From positions 175,672 to 239,671 of the forward strand of contig NZ_AYYR01000009.1 of assembly GCF_001435975.1 (NCBI RefSeq): a DNA stretch of 64,000 nt, written 5' to 3'. The DNA comes from Secundilactobacillus collinoides DSM 20515 = JCM 1123 (GTDB taxonomy: Bacteria; Bacillota; Bacilli; Lactobacillales; Lactobacillaceae). A program made the translations under genes and the position numbers. The notes below the pieces were generated by a model that was not told where the DNA came from, made no database searches, and was given only the letters and a program-made list of their open reading frames with translations. Every line of letters starts with the position of its first letter. Within the stretch, counting starts at the first letter, position 1. Positions 51,838 to 60,414 of this stretch are shown in pieces.

Positions 51838-53160
51838 ATGAGTTACTTAGCTTTGATTGGCTTTTTGATGATGCTAGTCGTAATTGTACTGCTCTTCAAA
51901 AACAAAGTAAGTACGATGTTCTGTTTCACCGTAGTTCCAATAATCGCGGCGATTGTCGGTGGTATATCGCTTCCAAAGATTGCCAGTTCGATAACTAAGG
52001 GTCTTGCAATGACGACACCTGTTGCATTGATTATGCTTTTCTGCATGCCATTCTTCATGATGATGGCTGATGCAGGCATGTTCAATGGTATCGTCAGAGG
52101 TATTTTGAAGCACGTTAATCTGACACCACCTGTATTGGCAGTGGTTACTGTCATCGTTGCCATGATTACAGGGCTTGATGCCAGTGTTACATCGGTATTC
52201 TTGATCACAATTCCACTACTTTTACCGTTCTACAAGAAATTGAAAATGAATACCACTCTACTGGTCTTTCTAACTTCTACAGGGGTTATTAACACATATG
52301 ATGTGCCTTGGAGTGCCCGGATGTTGCGGGCCGGTTCATTGATTAAAGGTGTTTCAAATGCACCAATGGATATGTTTTTAAAGATGTTACCAGGGCAAGC
52401 AATTTTCACTGTAGTACTTTTCATTTTTGCTGCACTGCTTGGCTTAAAAGAATCTCGTCGAATTAAGGCTAGTGGCGAAACAGTCGCTGTCGGGGGTCGG
52501 ATTAACACCGACGATATTAAGGATGATCCAGAATTGGGACGTCCAAAGTTGTTCTGGGTTAACATTCTATTGACTGTTCTGGTTATCGCAGCTCTCTGTG
52601 CATTGCCCGAATTCCCCAGTTATTATGTGTTTGCGTTTGGGCTTGTTATCGGTTTAAGTATCAATTACAAAGATCTTAAGCTGCAGAACAAACTCTTAAA
52701 GAAATATGCTACATCATTATTCCCTGTTATGCCTGCCATTCTGTTGTCTGGGGTTGTTGTGGGGATTATGGAATATACGGGCATGATGAATGCAATGGTT
52801 AAGACTTTGGTTGCTATTATTCCATCCTCGTTTGGACCTTATGTTTATATTATTGTTGCCATCTTCAGCACACCGCTTATGTTCTTATTTACCAACGACA
52901 CCTGGTACTACGTCATGACGCCGATTATTGGGAGCTTGATGAAGGCGTTTGGCGTTCCAATGGAAGTTGTTGTCATGGCATTGTTCATGAACATGGGTGC
53001 TATGTTAACTCCAATAGCACAACCGCAAATTTACATTGGTTTGGATTTGACTCATGGTGAGGTTGATTTACCGAAATATGTTAAGTTCTCGTTTGCACCT
53101 ATTTGGGTTATGAGTATAGTATGGATCGTTATTGGTTTAGTCATAGGTACGTTTAGATGA
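51838..53160 (+). CDS. CitMHS-family organic-acid transporter
   Basis: 440 residues from ATG 51838 (MSYLALIGFLMML), after GGAAAGTGGG; the upstream extension to 51733 is not membrane-like. About 12 hydrophobic segments and family features (TMFCFTVVPIIAAIVGG; AMITGLDASVTSVFLITIPLLLPFYKKL) match the CitMHS citrate/metal-symporter type, whose known members carry citrate complexed with Mg2+ or other divalent cations. It precedes garD by 67 bp, so in this setting it most likely imports galactarate or glucarate, replacing the MFS GudP/GarP of enterobacteria. This is context inference. Confidence 0.78.
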   Translation: MSYLALIGFLMMLVVIVLLFKNKVSTMFCFTVVPIIAAIVGGISLPKIASSITKGLAMTTPVALIMLFCMPFFMMMADAGMFNGIVRGILKHVNLTPPVLAVVTVIVAMITGLDASVTSVFLITIPLLLPFYKKLKMNTTLLVFLTSTGVINTYDVPWSARMLRAGSLIKGVSNAPMDMFLKMLPGQAIFTVVLFIFAALLGLKESRRIKASGETVAVGGRINTDDIKDDPELGRPKLFWVNILLTVLVIAALCALPEFPSYYVFAFGLVIGLSINYKDLKLQNKLLKKYATSLFPVMPAILLSGVVVGIMEYTGMMNAMVKTLVAIIPSSFGPYVYIIVAIFSTPLMFLFTNDTWYYVMTPIIGSLMKAFGVPMEVVVMALFMNMGAMLTPIAQPQIYIGLDLTHGEVDLPKYVKFSFAPIWVMSIVWIVIGLVIGTFR

Positions 53161-53227
53161 TTTTAGGGTGGTGACAAACTAAAATAGTAGTTGTTATAAG
53201 TTGATTTTTGAAAGGAAGTGGAACTAG

Positions 53228-54736
53228 ATGAGATACGTTGTAAAAATGCGTGATAAGGACAACGTTGCCATTGCGCTGCACGATATATCCAAGGGTACCG
53301 TCATTGATGGTGGCATTACTGTTAATGACAATGTCCCTCAAGCGCACAAAATTGCACTGGTTGATGTCCCTAAGGGTGGGTCTGTCCTGAGATATGGCGT
53401 TGTTCTTGGCTATGCAAAGGAAGACATCTCAAAAGGTGATTGGATCAATGAAAATTCTTTGATTTTACCAAAGTCGCCAGCTTTGGATGAATTAGAGTAC
53501 GGTACAGAAATTGATGAAGATTTACCAGAACCACCGCGTAAAACGTTTATGGGATACGAAGTTCCTGGTAATGAATATGCGGGTACTCGAAATATTCTAG
53601 GAATTCAAACTACCGTTCAATGTGTCGTTGGTATCTTGAATGTGGCTGTTAAACGTATGAAGGAAGAACTGCTTCCTAAGTACCCAAACGTCGATGATAT
53701 TGTTGTTATTAGTCACGCGTATGGGTGTGGGGTAGCCATTGATGCACCAGAGGCTAAAGTTCCGATTCGGGCTATTCGAAACATTATGAAAAACCCAAAC
53801 TTCGGTGGCGAGTTAATGGTCGTTGGATTAGGGTGTGAGAAGTTAACGCCGGATAAGATTATGGAAAAGCGCGATATTAACGACGATAATTTCCTCTTAC
53901 TGCAAGATCATCCTGGTCTGAAACCCATCATGGCAGCTATTATGGAAATGGCCGAAAAAAAGTTGAAAGTTTTAGACAAGCGTCGTCGTGTTGAATTACC
54001 AATTTCAAAATTATCAGTTGGTATGCAATGCGGTGGTAGCGATGCCTTTTCGGGTGTGACTGCTAATCCTGCAGCTGGCTATGCATCTGACATGCTTGTT
54101 CAGGGTGGCGCCACTGTTATGTTCTCAGAAGTGACTGAAGTTCGTGATGGTGTTCCATTTATTGCCCAGCGTGTTTTGGACAAGCCAAACTGTGATAAGT
54201 TAGCAAAAGAAATGTCATGGTATGATAATTATCTGCAAGCTGGTGGGGTTGACCGTTCAGCAAATCCTTCGCCAGGTAACAAGGCCGGTGGTCTTTCAAC
54301 CATCGTTGAAAAATCAATGGGCTCAATTGCTAAGTCGGGTGCTGCACCAGTTTCACAGGTTGTCAGTGCGGGTGAAATTCCTTCAAGACATGGCTTGATC
54401 TTTAACGCAACACCAGCTAGCGACTTTGTTTGTGGGACCATGCAATTAGCATCTGGCATGGGTGTTCAGGTCTTTATGACCGGTCGTGGAACTCCCTATA
54501 ACCTTGAAGCTGCACCAGTAATAAAGGTTTGTTCTAGAACTGATCTAAAAGATTTCTGGAAGGGTCTTATTGATATCAATGCCGGATCAATTGCTACTGG
54601 CGAGAAGACAGTTCAAGAAGTTGGTACCGAGATTTTTAACATGATTATCGATACTGCTAGTGGTAAAAAACCTGTCGCAGAAGATTTAGGGTTATTCAAT
54701 GACATTTGCATTTTTAACCCGGCACCTATTACGTAG
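53228..54736 (+). CDS. garD: Galactarate dehydratase (UxaA/GarD family)
   Basis: 502 residues, close to E. coli GarD (523) and altronate dehydratase UxaA (about 495). The N-terminal SAF-like domain (about 1-90; DNVAIALHDISKGTVIDGGI...HKIALVDVPKGG) is joined to the large catalytic domain: GYEVPGNEYAGTRNILGIQTTVQC, HAYGCGVA, GLGCEKL and CGGSDAFSGVTANPAAGYASDML. Iron-dependent dehydration of galactarate to 5-dehydro-4-deoxyglucarate is the GarD reaction. UxaA uses altronate instead. The presence of garR, garK, gudD and a CdaR regulator, and absence of uxaB/uxaC, favour GarD. ATG follows AAGGAAGTGG. A strong terminator follows. Confidence 0.82.
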   Translation: MRYVVKMRDKDNVAIALHDISKGTVIDGGITVNDNVPQAHKIALVDVPKGGSVLRYGVVLGYAKEDISKGDWINENSLILPKSPALDELEYGTEIDEDLPEPPRKTFMGYEVPGNEYAGTRNILGIQTTVQCVVGILNVAVKRMKEELLPKYPNVDDIVVISHAYGCGVAIDAPEAKVPIRAIRNIMKNPNFGGELMVVGLGCEKLTPDKIMEKRDINDDNFLLLQDHPGLKPIMAAIMEMAEKKLKVLDKRRRVELPISKLSVGMQCGGSDAFSGVTANPAAGYASDMLVQGGATVMFSEVTEVRDGVPFIAQRVLDKPNCDKLAKEMSWYDNYLQAGGVDRSANPSPGNKAGGLSTIVEKSMGSIAKSGAAPVSQVVSAGEIPSRHGLIFNATPASDFVCGTMQLASGMGVQVFMTGRGTPYNLEAAPVIKVCSRTDLKDFWKGLIDINAGSIATGEKTVQEVGTEIFNMIIDTASGKKPVAEDLGLFNDICIFNPAPIT

Positions 54737-54755
54737 AATATAAAACTGAAGAGGA

Positions 54756-54812
54756 TTCTGGATGTGTGCATGGTTGAACAACAATCATACACACATCCAG
54801 AGTCTTTTTTTG
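54756..54812 (+). terminator. Terminator after garD
   Basis: TCTGGATGTGTG pairs with CACACATCCAGA, and a run of seven T follows. Confidence 0.85.
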
Positions 54813-55174
54813 TATGTAAAAAACCATGGGTCAAAAAGCACTGATTTATCGACATTTTAGTAAAAAAATAATGATTTCAAATAAATTACTCAAAGAAAAA
54901 CTTGATAAATATTAATAATATATTTCACAAAGTTCTCTCAGTTTAACAAAAATATTTTTATGTCAATACTTTCGAATCTTAGTCATTTATACAAAATAAT
55001 ATTTTTAGATTAAATAGCATCTAAACTGAATAGTGCAGGAAGTGAATCCTGTGAATTTAAGGTATTAGTGGTAAACAATGTCATGACGTTTCTGGACAAA
55101 AGATCTGTAACAAACACGACTCGAAATATGAATCCGAAATGCTGGTGTAGCGCTATTTTGGATTTCTAGACTAC
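54813..55174. other. AT-rich gene-free stretch
   Basis: Between the garD terminator and the small-peptide terminator I see no gene; it is very AT-rich with scattered A/T runs (for example around 54860-54990). Confidence 0.45.
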
Positions 55175-55209
55175 AAAAAAGCCATCTGAGAATTAACTCA
55201 GATGGCTTG
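55175..55209 (-). terminator. Rho-independent terminator of the 30-residue peptide gene
   Basis: GCCATCTGAG (55181-55190) pairs exactly with CTCAGATGGC (55198-55207). On the leftward strand it is followed by six T (A-run at 55175-55180). It lies 14 bp after the peptide stop codon. Confidence 0.85.
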
Positions 55210-55220
55210 AAATCATTTTA

Positions 55221-55313
55221 TTATTTGCTTGAAAATTCGCTTGACCAGAAATCGACGCCGTATTTGTCCAAAAGTTCTTTTAATTGTTTTTCATCAATGT
55301 TGTTAAATTGCAT
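55221..55313 (-). CDS. 30-residue peptide gene with its own signals
   Basis: Starts with ATG 55313, seven bases after AGGAGGA (55321-55327). The 30-residue product has an acidic/basic amphipathic start (MQFNNIDEKQLKELLDKYGV) and ends DFWSSEFSSK; no signal peptide or cysteine. It has a clear promoter 26-60 bp upstream and a terminator just after. I do not recognise a family; it could be a peptide-encoding regulatory RNA, a small protein that modulates an enzyme, or a signal peptide precursor. It lies just downstream of cdaR on the same strand, inside the aldarate cluster. Confidence 0.7.
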   Translation of the reverse strand: MQFNNIDEKQLKELLDKYGVDFWSSEFSSK

Positions 55314-55345
55314 AATCAATTCCTCCTCATTTCTTTACAGTGAGA

Positions 55346-55374
55346 ATACTACCACGAGATGGTTAGTTTGTGAA
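55346..55374 (-). promoter_or_regulatory. Promoter of the peptide gene
   Basis: Read leftward: TTCACA (55369-55374), exactly 17 bp, TAGTAT (55346-55351). This gives a short leader before the ribosome binding site. Confidence 0.65.
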
Positions 55375-55438
55375 ATTTTTGGAGGCATAGAAAACGGTTA
55401 ATTCAGTTAAAACTGGTAAATCTTAACATTTCCTTAAT

Positions 55439-55452
55439 AAAAAGCGCTTACA
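55439..55452 (-). promoter_or_regulatory. cre-like site upstream of the peptide gene
   Basis: Leftward TGTAAGCGCTTTTT, a close cre match with palindromic AAGCGCTT. It lies 6 bp after the cdaR stop and about 65 bp above the peptide promoter, a position used for CcpA activation in other genes. Confidence 0.5.
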
Positions 55453-55458
55453 TCACGG

Positions 55459-56511
55459 CTAATTTTTTATGTGTGATTGCGAGAAGTACAAATAACCAGC
55501 ATACAGTTGGAATAAGTCTGTTAATTTGTGGATATCTAGTCCGAGATCGTCTTTCAATTTGTTTAACCTGTAATTGAGAGTGTTTCTATGAATATGCAGC
55601 GCTTCAGCTGTCTTATTAATATTTTGATTGTTTTCGATGTAGCCAAGCAATGTGTTAATCAGTTCCTTTCCCATGGGTGTTTGATCTAATTCGTTGAACT
55701 TGTTAACAATTGGTTCCACTGGCAACTTGCTTTGTAGCAACGCATATATAAATTGAACTTGGTTAAAGTATAAATAGTCCTTATCCTGGAAAAGATTAGC
55801 AATCTCTAAAGTTTTTATGGCTTCTTCAATCGAATTTCCAACATTGATCGTCTTACTGCCGATGCCAACTCTGATACCCGCTTTACGATGTAGTAATTTT
55901 AAGCAACAATCAATCGTCGTTTGAAGATTAGTTAAAATGATTGTGGTGTTATCAGACATTGAAATGACGTAATCAGCCGCATCGGCAGGAACGATAGGTT
56001 GTTTTTCATATTTGATTGCAATTGCTACACGTTTCTTTAGGATATCGATTCCCAGTTCCTTTGCATCAAGTAGAAGTGATGTGTGCTGATTGATATCATC
56101 TTTAACTTGAGCCCACTGATACAAAAAACGATTTAATCTGTTTTCATTTTCTTTTTCAATTTGGTTGGCCTGATTTTGCGATATAAGTAATTCTGTTGCA
56201 GTTCTTAAGAGGGCTGCAAATGGTAACACAACCTCAGGGTCGCCAGTGATGCCGATCACACCGATAATCGAATTTCCAAAAAATACGGGCATGTTAACAC
56301 CTGGTTGACCATTGTTCCCGTGCGAGTCAGCCATTGTTAATGTTTTTCGCTGCTCAATCGCATCGAGTGCCCCAACGTGCAAAGTATTTATTCGGGAAGC
56401 ATCACCGCTGGCAATGATATAGCCTTCTTTATTCATCATATTCACATTAAATGGTAATTGATCCATCATTTTATCAACGATTGATTGCGCTAATTTAGGA
56501 TCCAGCTCCAT
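55459..56511 (-). CDS. cdaR: CdaR/SdaR-type sugar-diacid regulator
   Basis: 350 residues from ATG 56511 (MELDPKLAQSIVDKMM), after a clear GGAGGTG; the 27 codons to 56592 have no ribosome binding site. The N-terminal sugar-diacid recognition domain (about 1-135; YIIASGDASRINTLHVGALDAIEQRKTL, NMPVFFGNSIIGVIGITGDPE) is followed by a coiled linker and a GGDEF-like degenerate region. The PucR-type C-terminal HTH is NINKTAEALHIHRNTLNYRLNKLKDDLGLDI. In E. coli, CdaR activates the gar/gud genes with glucarate, galactarate or glycerate as effector. A 19-bp motif in front of this gene and the transporter is its probable target. Confidence 0.88.
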   Translation of the reverse strand: MELDPKLAQSIVDKMMDQLPFNVNMMNKEGYIIASGDASRINTLHVGALDAIEQRKTLTMADSHGNNGQPGVNMPVFFGNSIIGVIGITGDPEVVLPFAALLRTATELLISQNQANQIEKENENRLNRFLYQWAQVKDDINQHTSLLLDAKELGIDILKKRVAIAIKYEKQPIVPADAADYVISMSDNTTIILTNLQTTIDCCLKLLHRKAGIRVGIGSKTINVGNSIEEAIKTLEIANLFQDKDYLYFNQVQFIYALLQSKLPVEPIVNKFNELDQTPMGKELINTLLGYIENNQNINKTAEALHIHRNTLNYRLNKLKDDLGLDIHKLTDLFQLYAGYLYFSQSHIKN

Positions 56512-56677
56512 AAATTGCACCTCCAAAATTATTTTAACCTGTGAAATCATCAGTATGGGCAAATGCCCAGTTGAAAAAGTAACTAACCCCATCTTAGTTG
56601 TTATTGGTGCGAGTTAGCAATGGTTTTTATTGATTTTTGGCGAAAAGTCATAAAAAACAACGTATATTTTGTTCATA

Positions 56678-56696
56678 TGCATATTTGTATCCGCTT
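56678..56696. promoter_or_regulatory. Candidate CdaR operator, copy 2
   Basis: TGCATATTTGTATCCGCTT, identical to 51726-51744. It lies 167 bp before the cdaR start (leftward) and about 480 bp before garR (rightward), so it may control cdaR, garR or both. The rest of this 670-bp gap is AT-rich with no other gene; a 72-codon frame at 56936 lacks a ribosome binding site. Confidence 0.55.
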
Positions 56697-57130
56697 ACCT
56701 TAATTCTATAATTACATATAAGCATTGTTTATTCAGATTTAATGTTACCTTAATCACATAATAAGAATGATTTGAAAGATTTATGCCTTACATGTTGAAT
56801 TTGCAGTAGTATCAACAGGTTAGTGCAATAAGAAGGATTATTAAATATCTGATTATTGTGATTTTCATCTGAAATAATAGTTAGCATGTTCAATATTGTT
56901 GTTTATTTTAATGTGCATTTCTAAATCGCGTAATTGTGCTCAATATGCCAATGGAATTGATTGCTGTATTTGTAAATAATAGTGGCCATTACGAAGAATA
57001 TCCCGTATTTAAAAGCCATAAAATTTTATTGTTCGTTATCTACGAAGATAGTTCATATGCACAAAAGAAACCATATATAATTGTTTCTTTTAACCTTAAA
57101 ATGTTAAACAAAACTAGCTATTATAATAAA

Positions 57131-57144
57131 TGTAAGCGTTTAAT
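57131..57144 (+). promoter_or_regulatory. cre-like site upstream of garR operon
   Basis: TGTAAGCGTTTAAT, 35 bp before the garR start; it would suit CcpA repression. The nearby AGCTATTATA is also found before the transporter gene (about 51781). Confidence 0.55.
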
Positions 57145-57179
57145 AAATTATTAACAAAGAAAGTTAGGAGCGAGATATT

Positions 57180-58064
57180 ATGAAAATTGGATTTGTTGGA
57201 TTAGGTATTATGGGTAAGCCAATGGCAAAGAACCTTGTTAAGGCTGGCCACGATGTTACAGTATTTGATTTTAAAAAAGAAGCCGTTGATGAGCTTGTAT
57301 CCGTTGGCGCAAAGTCAGCTGATAGCGGGAAAGCAGTTGCTGAAGGCAAGGAAGTTGTCTTTACCATGGTTCCTAATTCTCCAAACGTTGAAGCAGCCTT
57401 GTTCAATGAAAACGGGATTGCTGAAGGCTTAAGTGAAGGCGAAACAGTTATTGATATGAGTTCTATCAATCCCCTAGCTAGTCAGGGCTTTGCAAAACGT
57501 TTAGCAGAACAGAAGGTCGGCTTCTTGGACGCACCTGTTTCTGGTGGTGAGCCAAAAGCTATTGATGGTTCTATCGCAATCATGGTCGGTGGTGACAAGG
57601 ACTTATTTGAAAAGTTTGAAGATATTTTAGGCATTATGGGTGGCACAGTAACTTACGTTGGTAAAGTTGGTGCTGGTAATACAACTAAATTGGCTAACCA
57701 AGTAATCGTTGCCTTGAACATTGCCGCCGTTAGTGAAGGGTTTGCTCTTGCTCAAAAAGCCGGTTTGGATCCTGAAATGGTCTTTAATGCAATTCATACT
57801 GGACTTGCAGGCAGCACCGTTATGGATGCTAAAATTCCGATGATTATTAACCGTAACTTCGCACCTGGCTTCCGTGTAAACCTTCATATTAAAGACTTGC
57901 AAAATGCTTTGGATACATCACACGCACTGAACGTTTCTCTGCCACTGACCTCCGAAGTTATGGAAATTTTGCAGTCGGTTAAAGTTCACGGTGATGGCGA
58001 TAGTGATCACTCAGCTATTGCCAAATTCTATGAAAATATTAACAACATTGAAATTAAAAAATAA
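57180..58064 (+). CDS. garR: Tartronate semialdehyde reductase (2-hydroxy-3-oxopropionate reductase)
   Basis: 294 residues, beta-hydroxyacid dehydrogenase family. N-terminal GFVGLGIMGKPMAKNLVKAG (NAD(P) site), substrate-site DAPVSGGE (about 117), and the catalytic lysine K170 in GAGNTTKLANQ. It reduces tartronate semialdehyde from KDG cleavage to D-glycerate. It is the first gene of garR-gudD-aldolase-garK with 73-, 26- and 19-bp gaps, so all four are co-expressed. ATG follows TTAGGAGCGAG. The specific role is supported by the neighbours, since the family also includes 3-hydroxyisobutyrate dehydrogenase. Confidence 0.88.
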   Translation: MKIGFVGLGIMGKPMAKNLVKAGHDVTVFDFKKEAVDELVSVGAKSADSGKAVAEGKEVVFTMVPNSPNVEAALFNENGIAEGLSEGETVIDMSSINPLASQGFAKRLAEQKVGFLDAPVSGGEPKAIDGSIAIMVGGDKDLFEKFEDILGIMGGTVTYVGKVGAGNTTKLANQVIVALNIAAVSEGFALAQKAGLDPEMVFNAIHTGLAGSTVMDAKIPMIINRNFAPGFRVNLHIKDLQNALDTSHALNVSLPLTSEVMEILQSVKVHGDGDSDHSAIAKFYENINNIEIKK

Positions 58065-58137
58065 TCGTTAGGCGTTAAAAGGGCCGTGTTTGTAATTTGA
58101 ATTAGCCCCTTTAACAAATACTGAAGGAGTGAATGAC

Positions 58138-59466
58138 ATGGCAACACCTAAAATTGTTAAGATGGATGTCTATCCAGTTGCCGGATATGACAGTATGTTA
58201 TTAAATTTAAGCGGTGCACATGGCCCTTATTTTACGCGAAATATCGTTATTCTTACTACCGATGAAGATCAAATCGGTGTTGGTGAAGTTCCTGGTGGCG
58301 AAAAGATTACTCAGGTTCTTGAAGGTTCAAAGGGTATCGTTGTTGGCAAGACGCTTGGTGAATACAAGAAAGTGTTGCAAACCGTTAAAAATCAGTTTGC
58401 AAGCATGGATGCAGGTGGTCGTGGTAACCAAACCTTTGATCAACGTATTACAATTCACGCTGTGACTGCAATTGAAACTGCTTTCTTAGATTTGCTAGGC
58501 AAGTATCTTCATGTTCCAGTTGCTGCACTGTTAGGTGACGGGCAACAACGCGAGAAAGTTGATGTCTTGGGTTACCTATTCTATGTAGGTGATTGTCAAA
58601 AAACTGATTTACCGTACATTCATGGAGATGATGACAGTGATGATTGGGGTAAACTTCGGCGGCAACCAGCTTTGACACCGGATGCCGTTGTTAAGTTAGC
58701 ACAGGCAGCTTATGATCGTTATGGTTTTAAGACCTTTAAACTTAAGGGCGGTGTCTTTAGCGGCGAAAAAGAAGTCAAAACTATTAAGGCTCTGCATGAG
58801 GCTTTTCCTGATGCAAAACTTGACCTTGATCCCAATGGAGCTTGGTCGCTCAAGGAATCCTTGAAATACGCTGAAGAATTAAAGGGTATCTTAACTTATG
58901 CCGAAGATCCTTGTGGTGCAGAAGAAGGCTTTTCTGGTCGCGAAATTTTAGCTGAATTTCAGCAAGCTACGCGAATCCCAACTGCAACTAATATGGTTGA
59001 CACAGATTGGCGTCAAATGAAACATTCGCTCACTTTGAACAGTGTCTCGATTCCGCTTGCTGATCCGCATTTTTGGACCATGCAGGGCTCTGTTGAAGTC
59101 GCCAAAATTTGTCATGAATTTGGCCTGAATTGGGGTATTCACTCAAACAACCATTTTGATATTTCACTTGCAATGGTTGCCAATGCAGCAGCGGCAGCAC
59201 CTGGAGATATCTATGCCATTGACACACACTGGATTTGGCAGGATGGCCAGAATTTAACAAAGAATCCATATCAAATTACTAATGGGCAATTAACAGTACC
59301 TGAATCCAATGAAGGTTTAGGTGTCGAGATTGATTTAGATGCAATTAAGGCAGCCAACAAGCTATACACTGAAAATAACTTAGGTGCTCGGGATGATGCG
59401 AAGACCATGCAATACCTAATTCCTAATTGGACATTCAATCCTAAACAGCCTGCGTTAGTACGTTAG
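58138..59466 (+). CDS. gudD: D-glucarate dehydratase
   Basis: 442 residues from ATG 58138, with GAAGGAG at 58123-58129; the GTG at 58129 overlaps this site and is not used. N-terminus [39 protein letters not shown] is highly typical of GudD, as is [10 protein letters not shown]. The catalytic set is complete: KxK in FKLKGGV, D/N in DLDPNGAW, E in AEDPCG, N in TNMV, LADPHFW and the His in [11 protein letters not shown]. The enzyme dehydrates D-glucarate (and L-idarate) to 5-dehydro-4-deoxyglucarate. A paralogue is at 48949. It lies between garR and the KDG lyase in one operon. Confidence 0.93.
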   Translation: MATPKIVKMDVYPVAGYDSMLLNLSGAHGPYFTRNIVILTTDEDQIGVGEVPGGEKITQVLEGSKGIVVGKTLGEYKKVLQTVKNQFASMDAGGRGNQTFDQRITIHAVTAIETAFLDLLGKYLHVPVAALLGDGQQREKVDVLGYLFYVGDCQKTDLPYIHGDDDSDDWGKLRRQPALTPDAVVKLAQAAYDRYGFKTFKLKGGVFSGEKEVKTIKALHEAFPDAKLDLDPNGAWSLKESLKYAEELKGILTYAEDPCGAEEGFSGREILAEFQQATRIPTATNMVDTDWRQMKHSLTLNSVSIPLADPHFWTMQGSVEVAKICHEFGLNWGIHSNNHFDISLAMVANAAAAAPGDIYAIDTHWIWQDGQNLTKNPYQITNGQLTVPESNEGLGVEIDLDAIKAANKLYTENNLGARDDAKTMQYLIPNWTFNPKQPALVR

Positions 59467-59492
59467 TCTAGTTAATTACGATTGGAGAGATC

Positions 59493-60395
59493 ATGATGGA
59501 TATAGATAATTTACAAGGCATTATTGTCCCACTCATTACACCCGTCGACGATGAAACGGAAGATATTGATGACGAACGGTTGGAACGTATCACTGAACAT
59601 GTCATTGAGGGCGGTGTTAAGGGTATTTTGGCCTTTGGCAGTAATTCTGAATTTTACATGTTTGATGATGATGAGCTTATTCATGGCTTAAAAGTCATTG
59701 TTAAGCAAACAAATAAGCGTGTTCCCGTATTCTTTGGCATGGGACCAATTCGGACGCGTAAGGGTGTTCGACTCGCCACACGCGCTGTTGCCGAAGGTGC
59801 AGATGTCATTTCAATTCTGCAACCGATGTTCTTGAAACCGACAGAGGATGAACTGTTTAAGCATTATCAGACAATCGCTGCCAGTGTACCTGACACACCA
59901 GTCTTTGTTTACTACAATCCTGGTAAGGCAGGTTACAAGATGCCGGCTGAATTTATCAGTAAGATGGCTCATGAGATTCCAAACATCGTTGGAATGAAAG
60001 ATTCCAGCGGCGACATGACGGTCTTGAGTACAATCATTCGGTTGACACAAGATATTGAATTCCGGACATTTACCGGTAAGGATACCTTGATTTATCTAGG
60101 GTTATGCGCCGGTTCATATGGGAGTGTTTGCTCCACTGCGAACGCTTTGGCACCGCTCATTGTGTCAATTTATGATAAGTTTCAAGCTGGAGACTATAAA
60201 GGGTCTCGGGAAGCTCAATTTAAGCTTGACCCGGCTCGTTTAGTTCAAAACGAAGCTAGTTTCCCTGTTGCAACTAAGGATATGGCTAACATCATGGGCT
60301 TAGATATGGGGAAGCCGGTTTTGCCAAGTTTACCTTCTACTGGAAAGGTCTACGACGATATTAAAAGAGAGCTTGATCGGTTAGATAATAACTAA
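59493..60395 (+). CDS. DHDPS-family lyase, probable 5-dehydro-4-deoxyglucarate aldolase
   Basis: 300 residues, DapA/NAL-type (beta/alpha)8 class I aldolase family. Schiff-base lysine K169 (NIVGMKDSSGD) and Tyr141 (FVYYNPGKAGY) are in place. The GTTGE motif is changed to AFGSNSEFYM. The family covers 5-dehydro-4-deoxyglucarate dehydratase (KdgD, to 2-oxoglutarate semialdehyde) and KDG aldolases giving pyruvate plus tartronate semialdehyde. Here the neighbours are garR and garK, and no semialdehyde dehydrogenase is seen, so the aldolase reaction is the more likely (as E. coli GarL does with a different fold). ATG follows GGAGAG. Confidence 0.8.
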   Translation: MMDIDNLQGIIVPLITPVDDETEDIDDERLERITEHVIEGGVKGILAFGSNSEFYMFDDDELIHGLKVIVKQTNKRVPVFFGMGPIRTRKGVRLATRAVAEGADVISILQPMFLKPTEDELFKHYQTIAASVPDTPVFVYYNPGKAGYKMPAEFISKMAHEIPNIVGMKDSSGDMTVLSTIIRLTQDIEFRTFTGKDTLIYLGLCAGSYGSVCSTANALAPLIVSIYDKFQAGDYKGSREAQFKLDPARLVQNEASFPVATKDMANIMGLDMGKPVLPSLPSTGKVYDDIKRELDRLDNN

Positions 60396-60414
60396 TCACT
60401 GAGGGGGTCGGACC

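Noticed and set aside
55207-55401. Rightward 64-codon ORF
   Set aside because: It is the shadow of the leftward 30-residue peptide gene and its promoter.
56936-57154. 72-codon ORF between cdaR and garR
   Set aside because: There is no ribosome binding site, it overlaps the cre site, and its composition follows the AT-rich gap.
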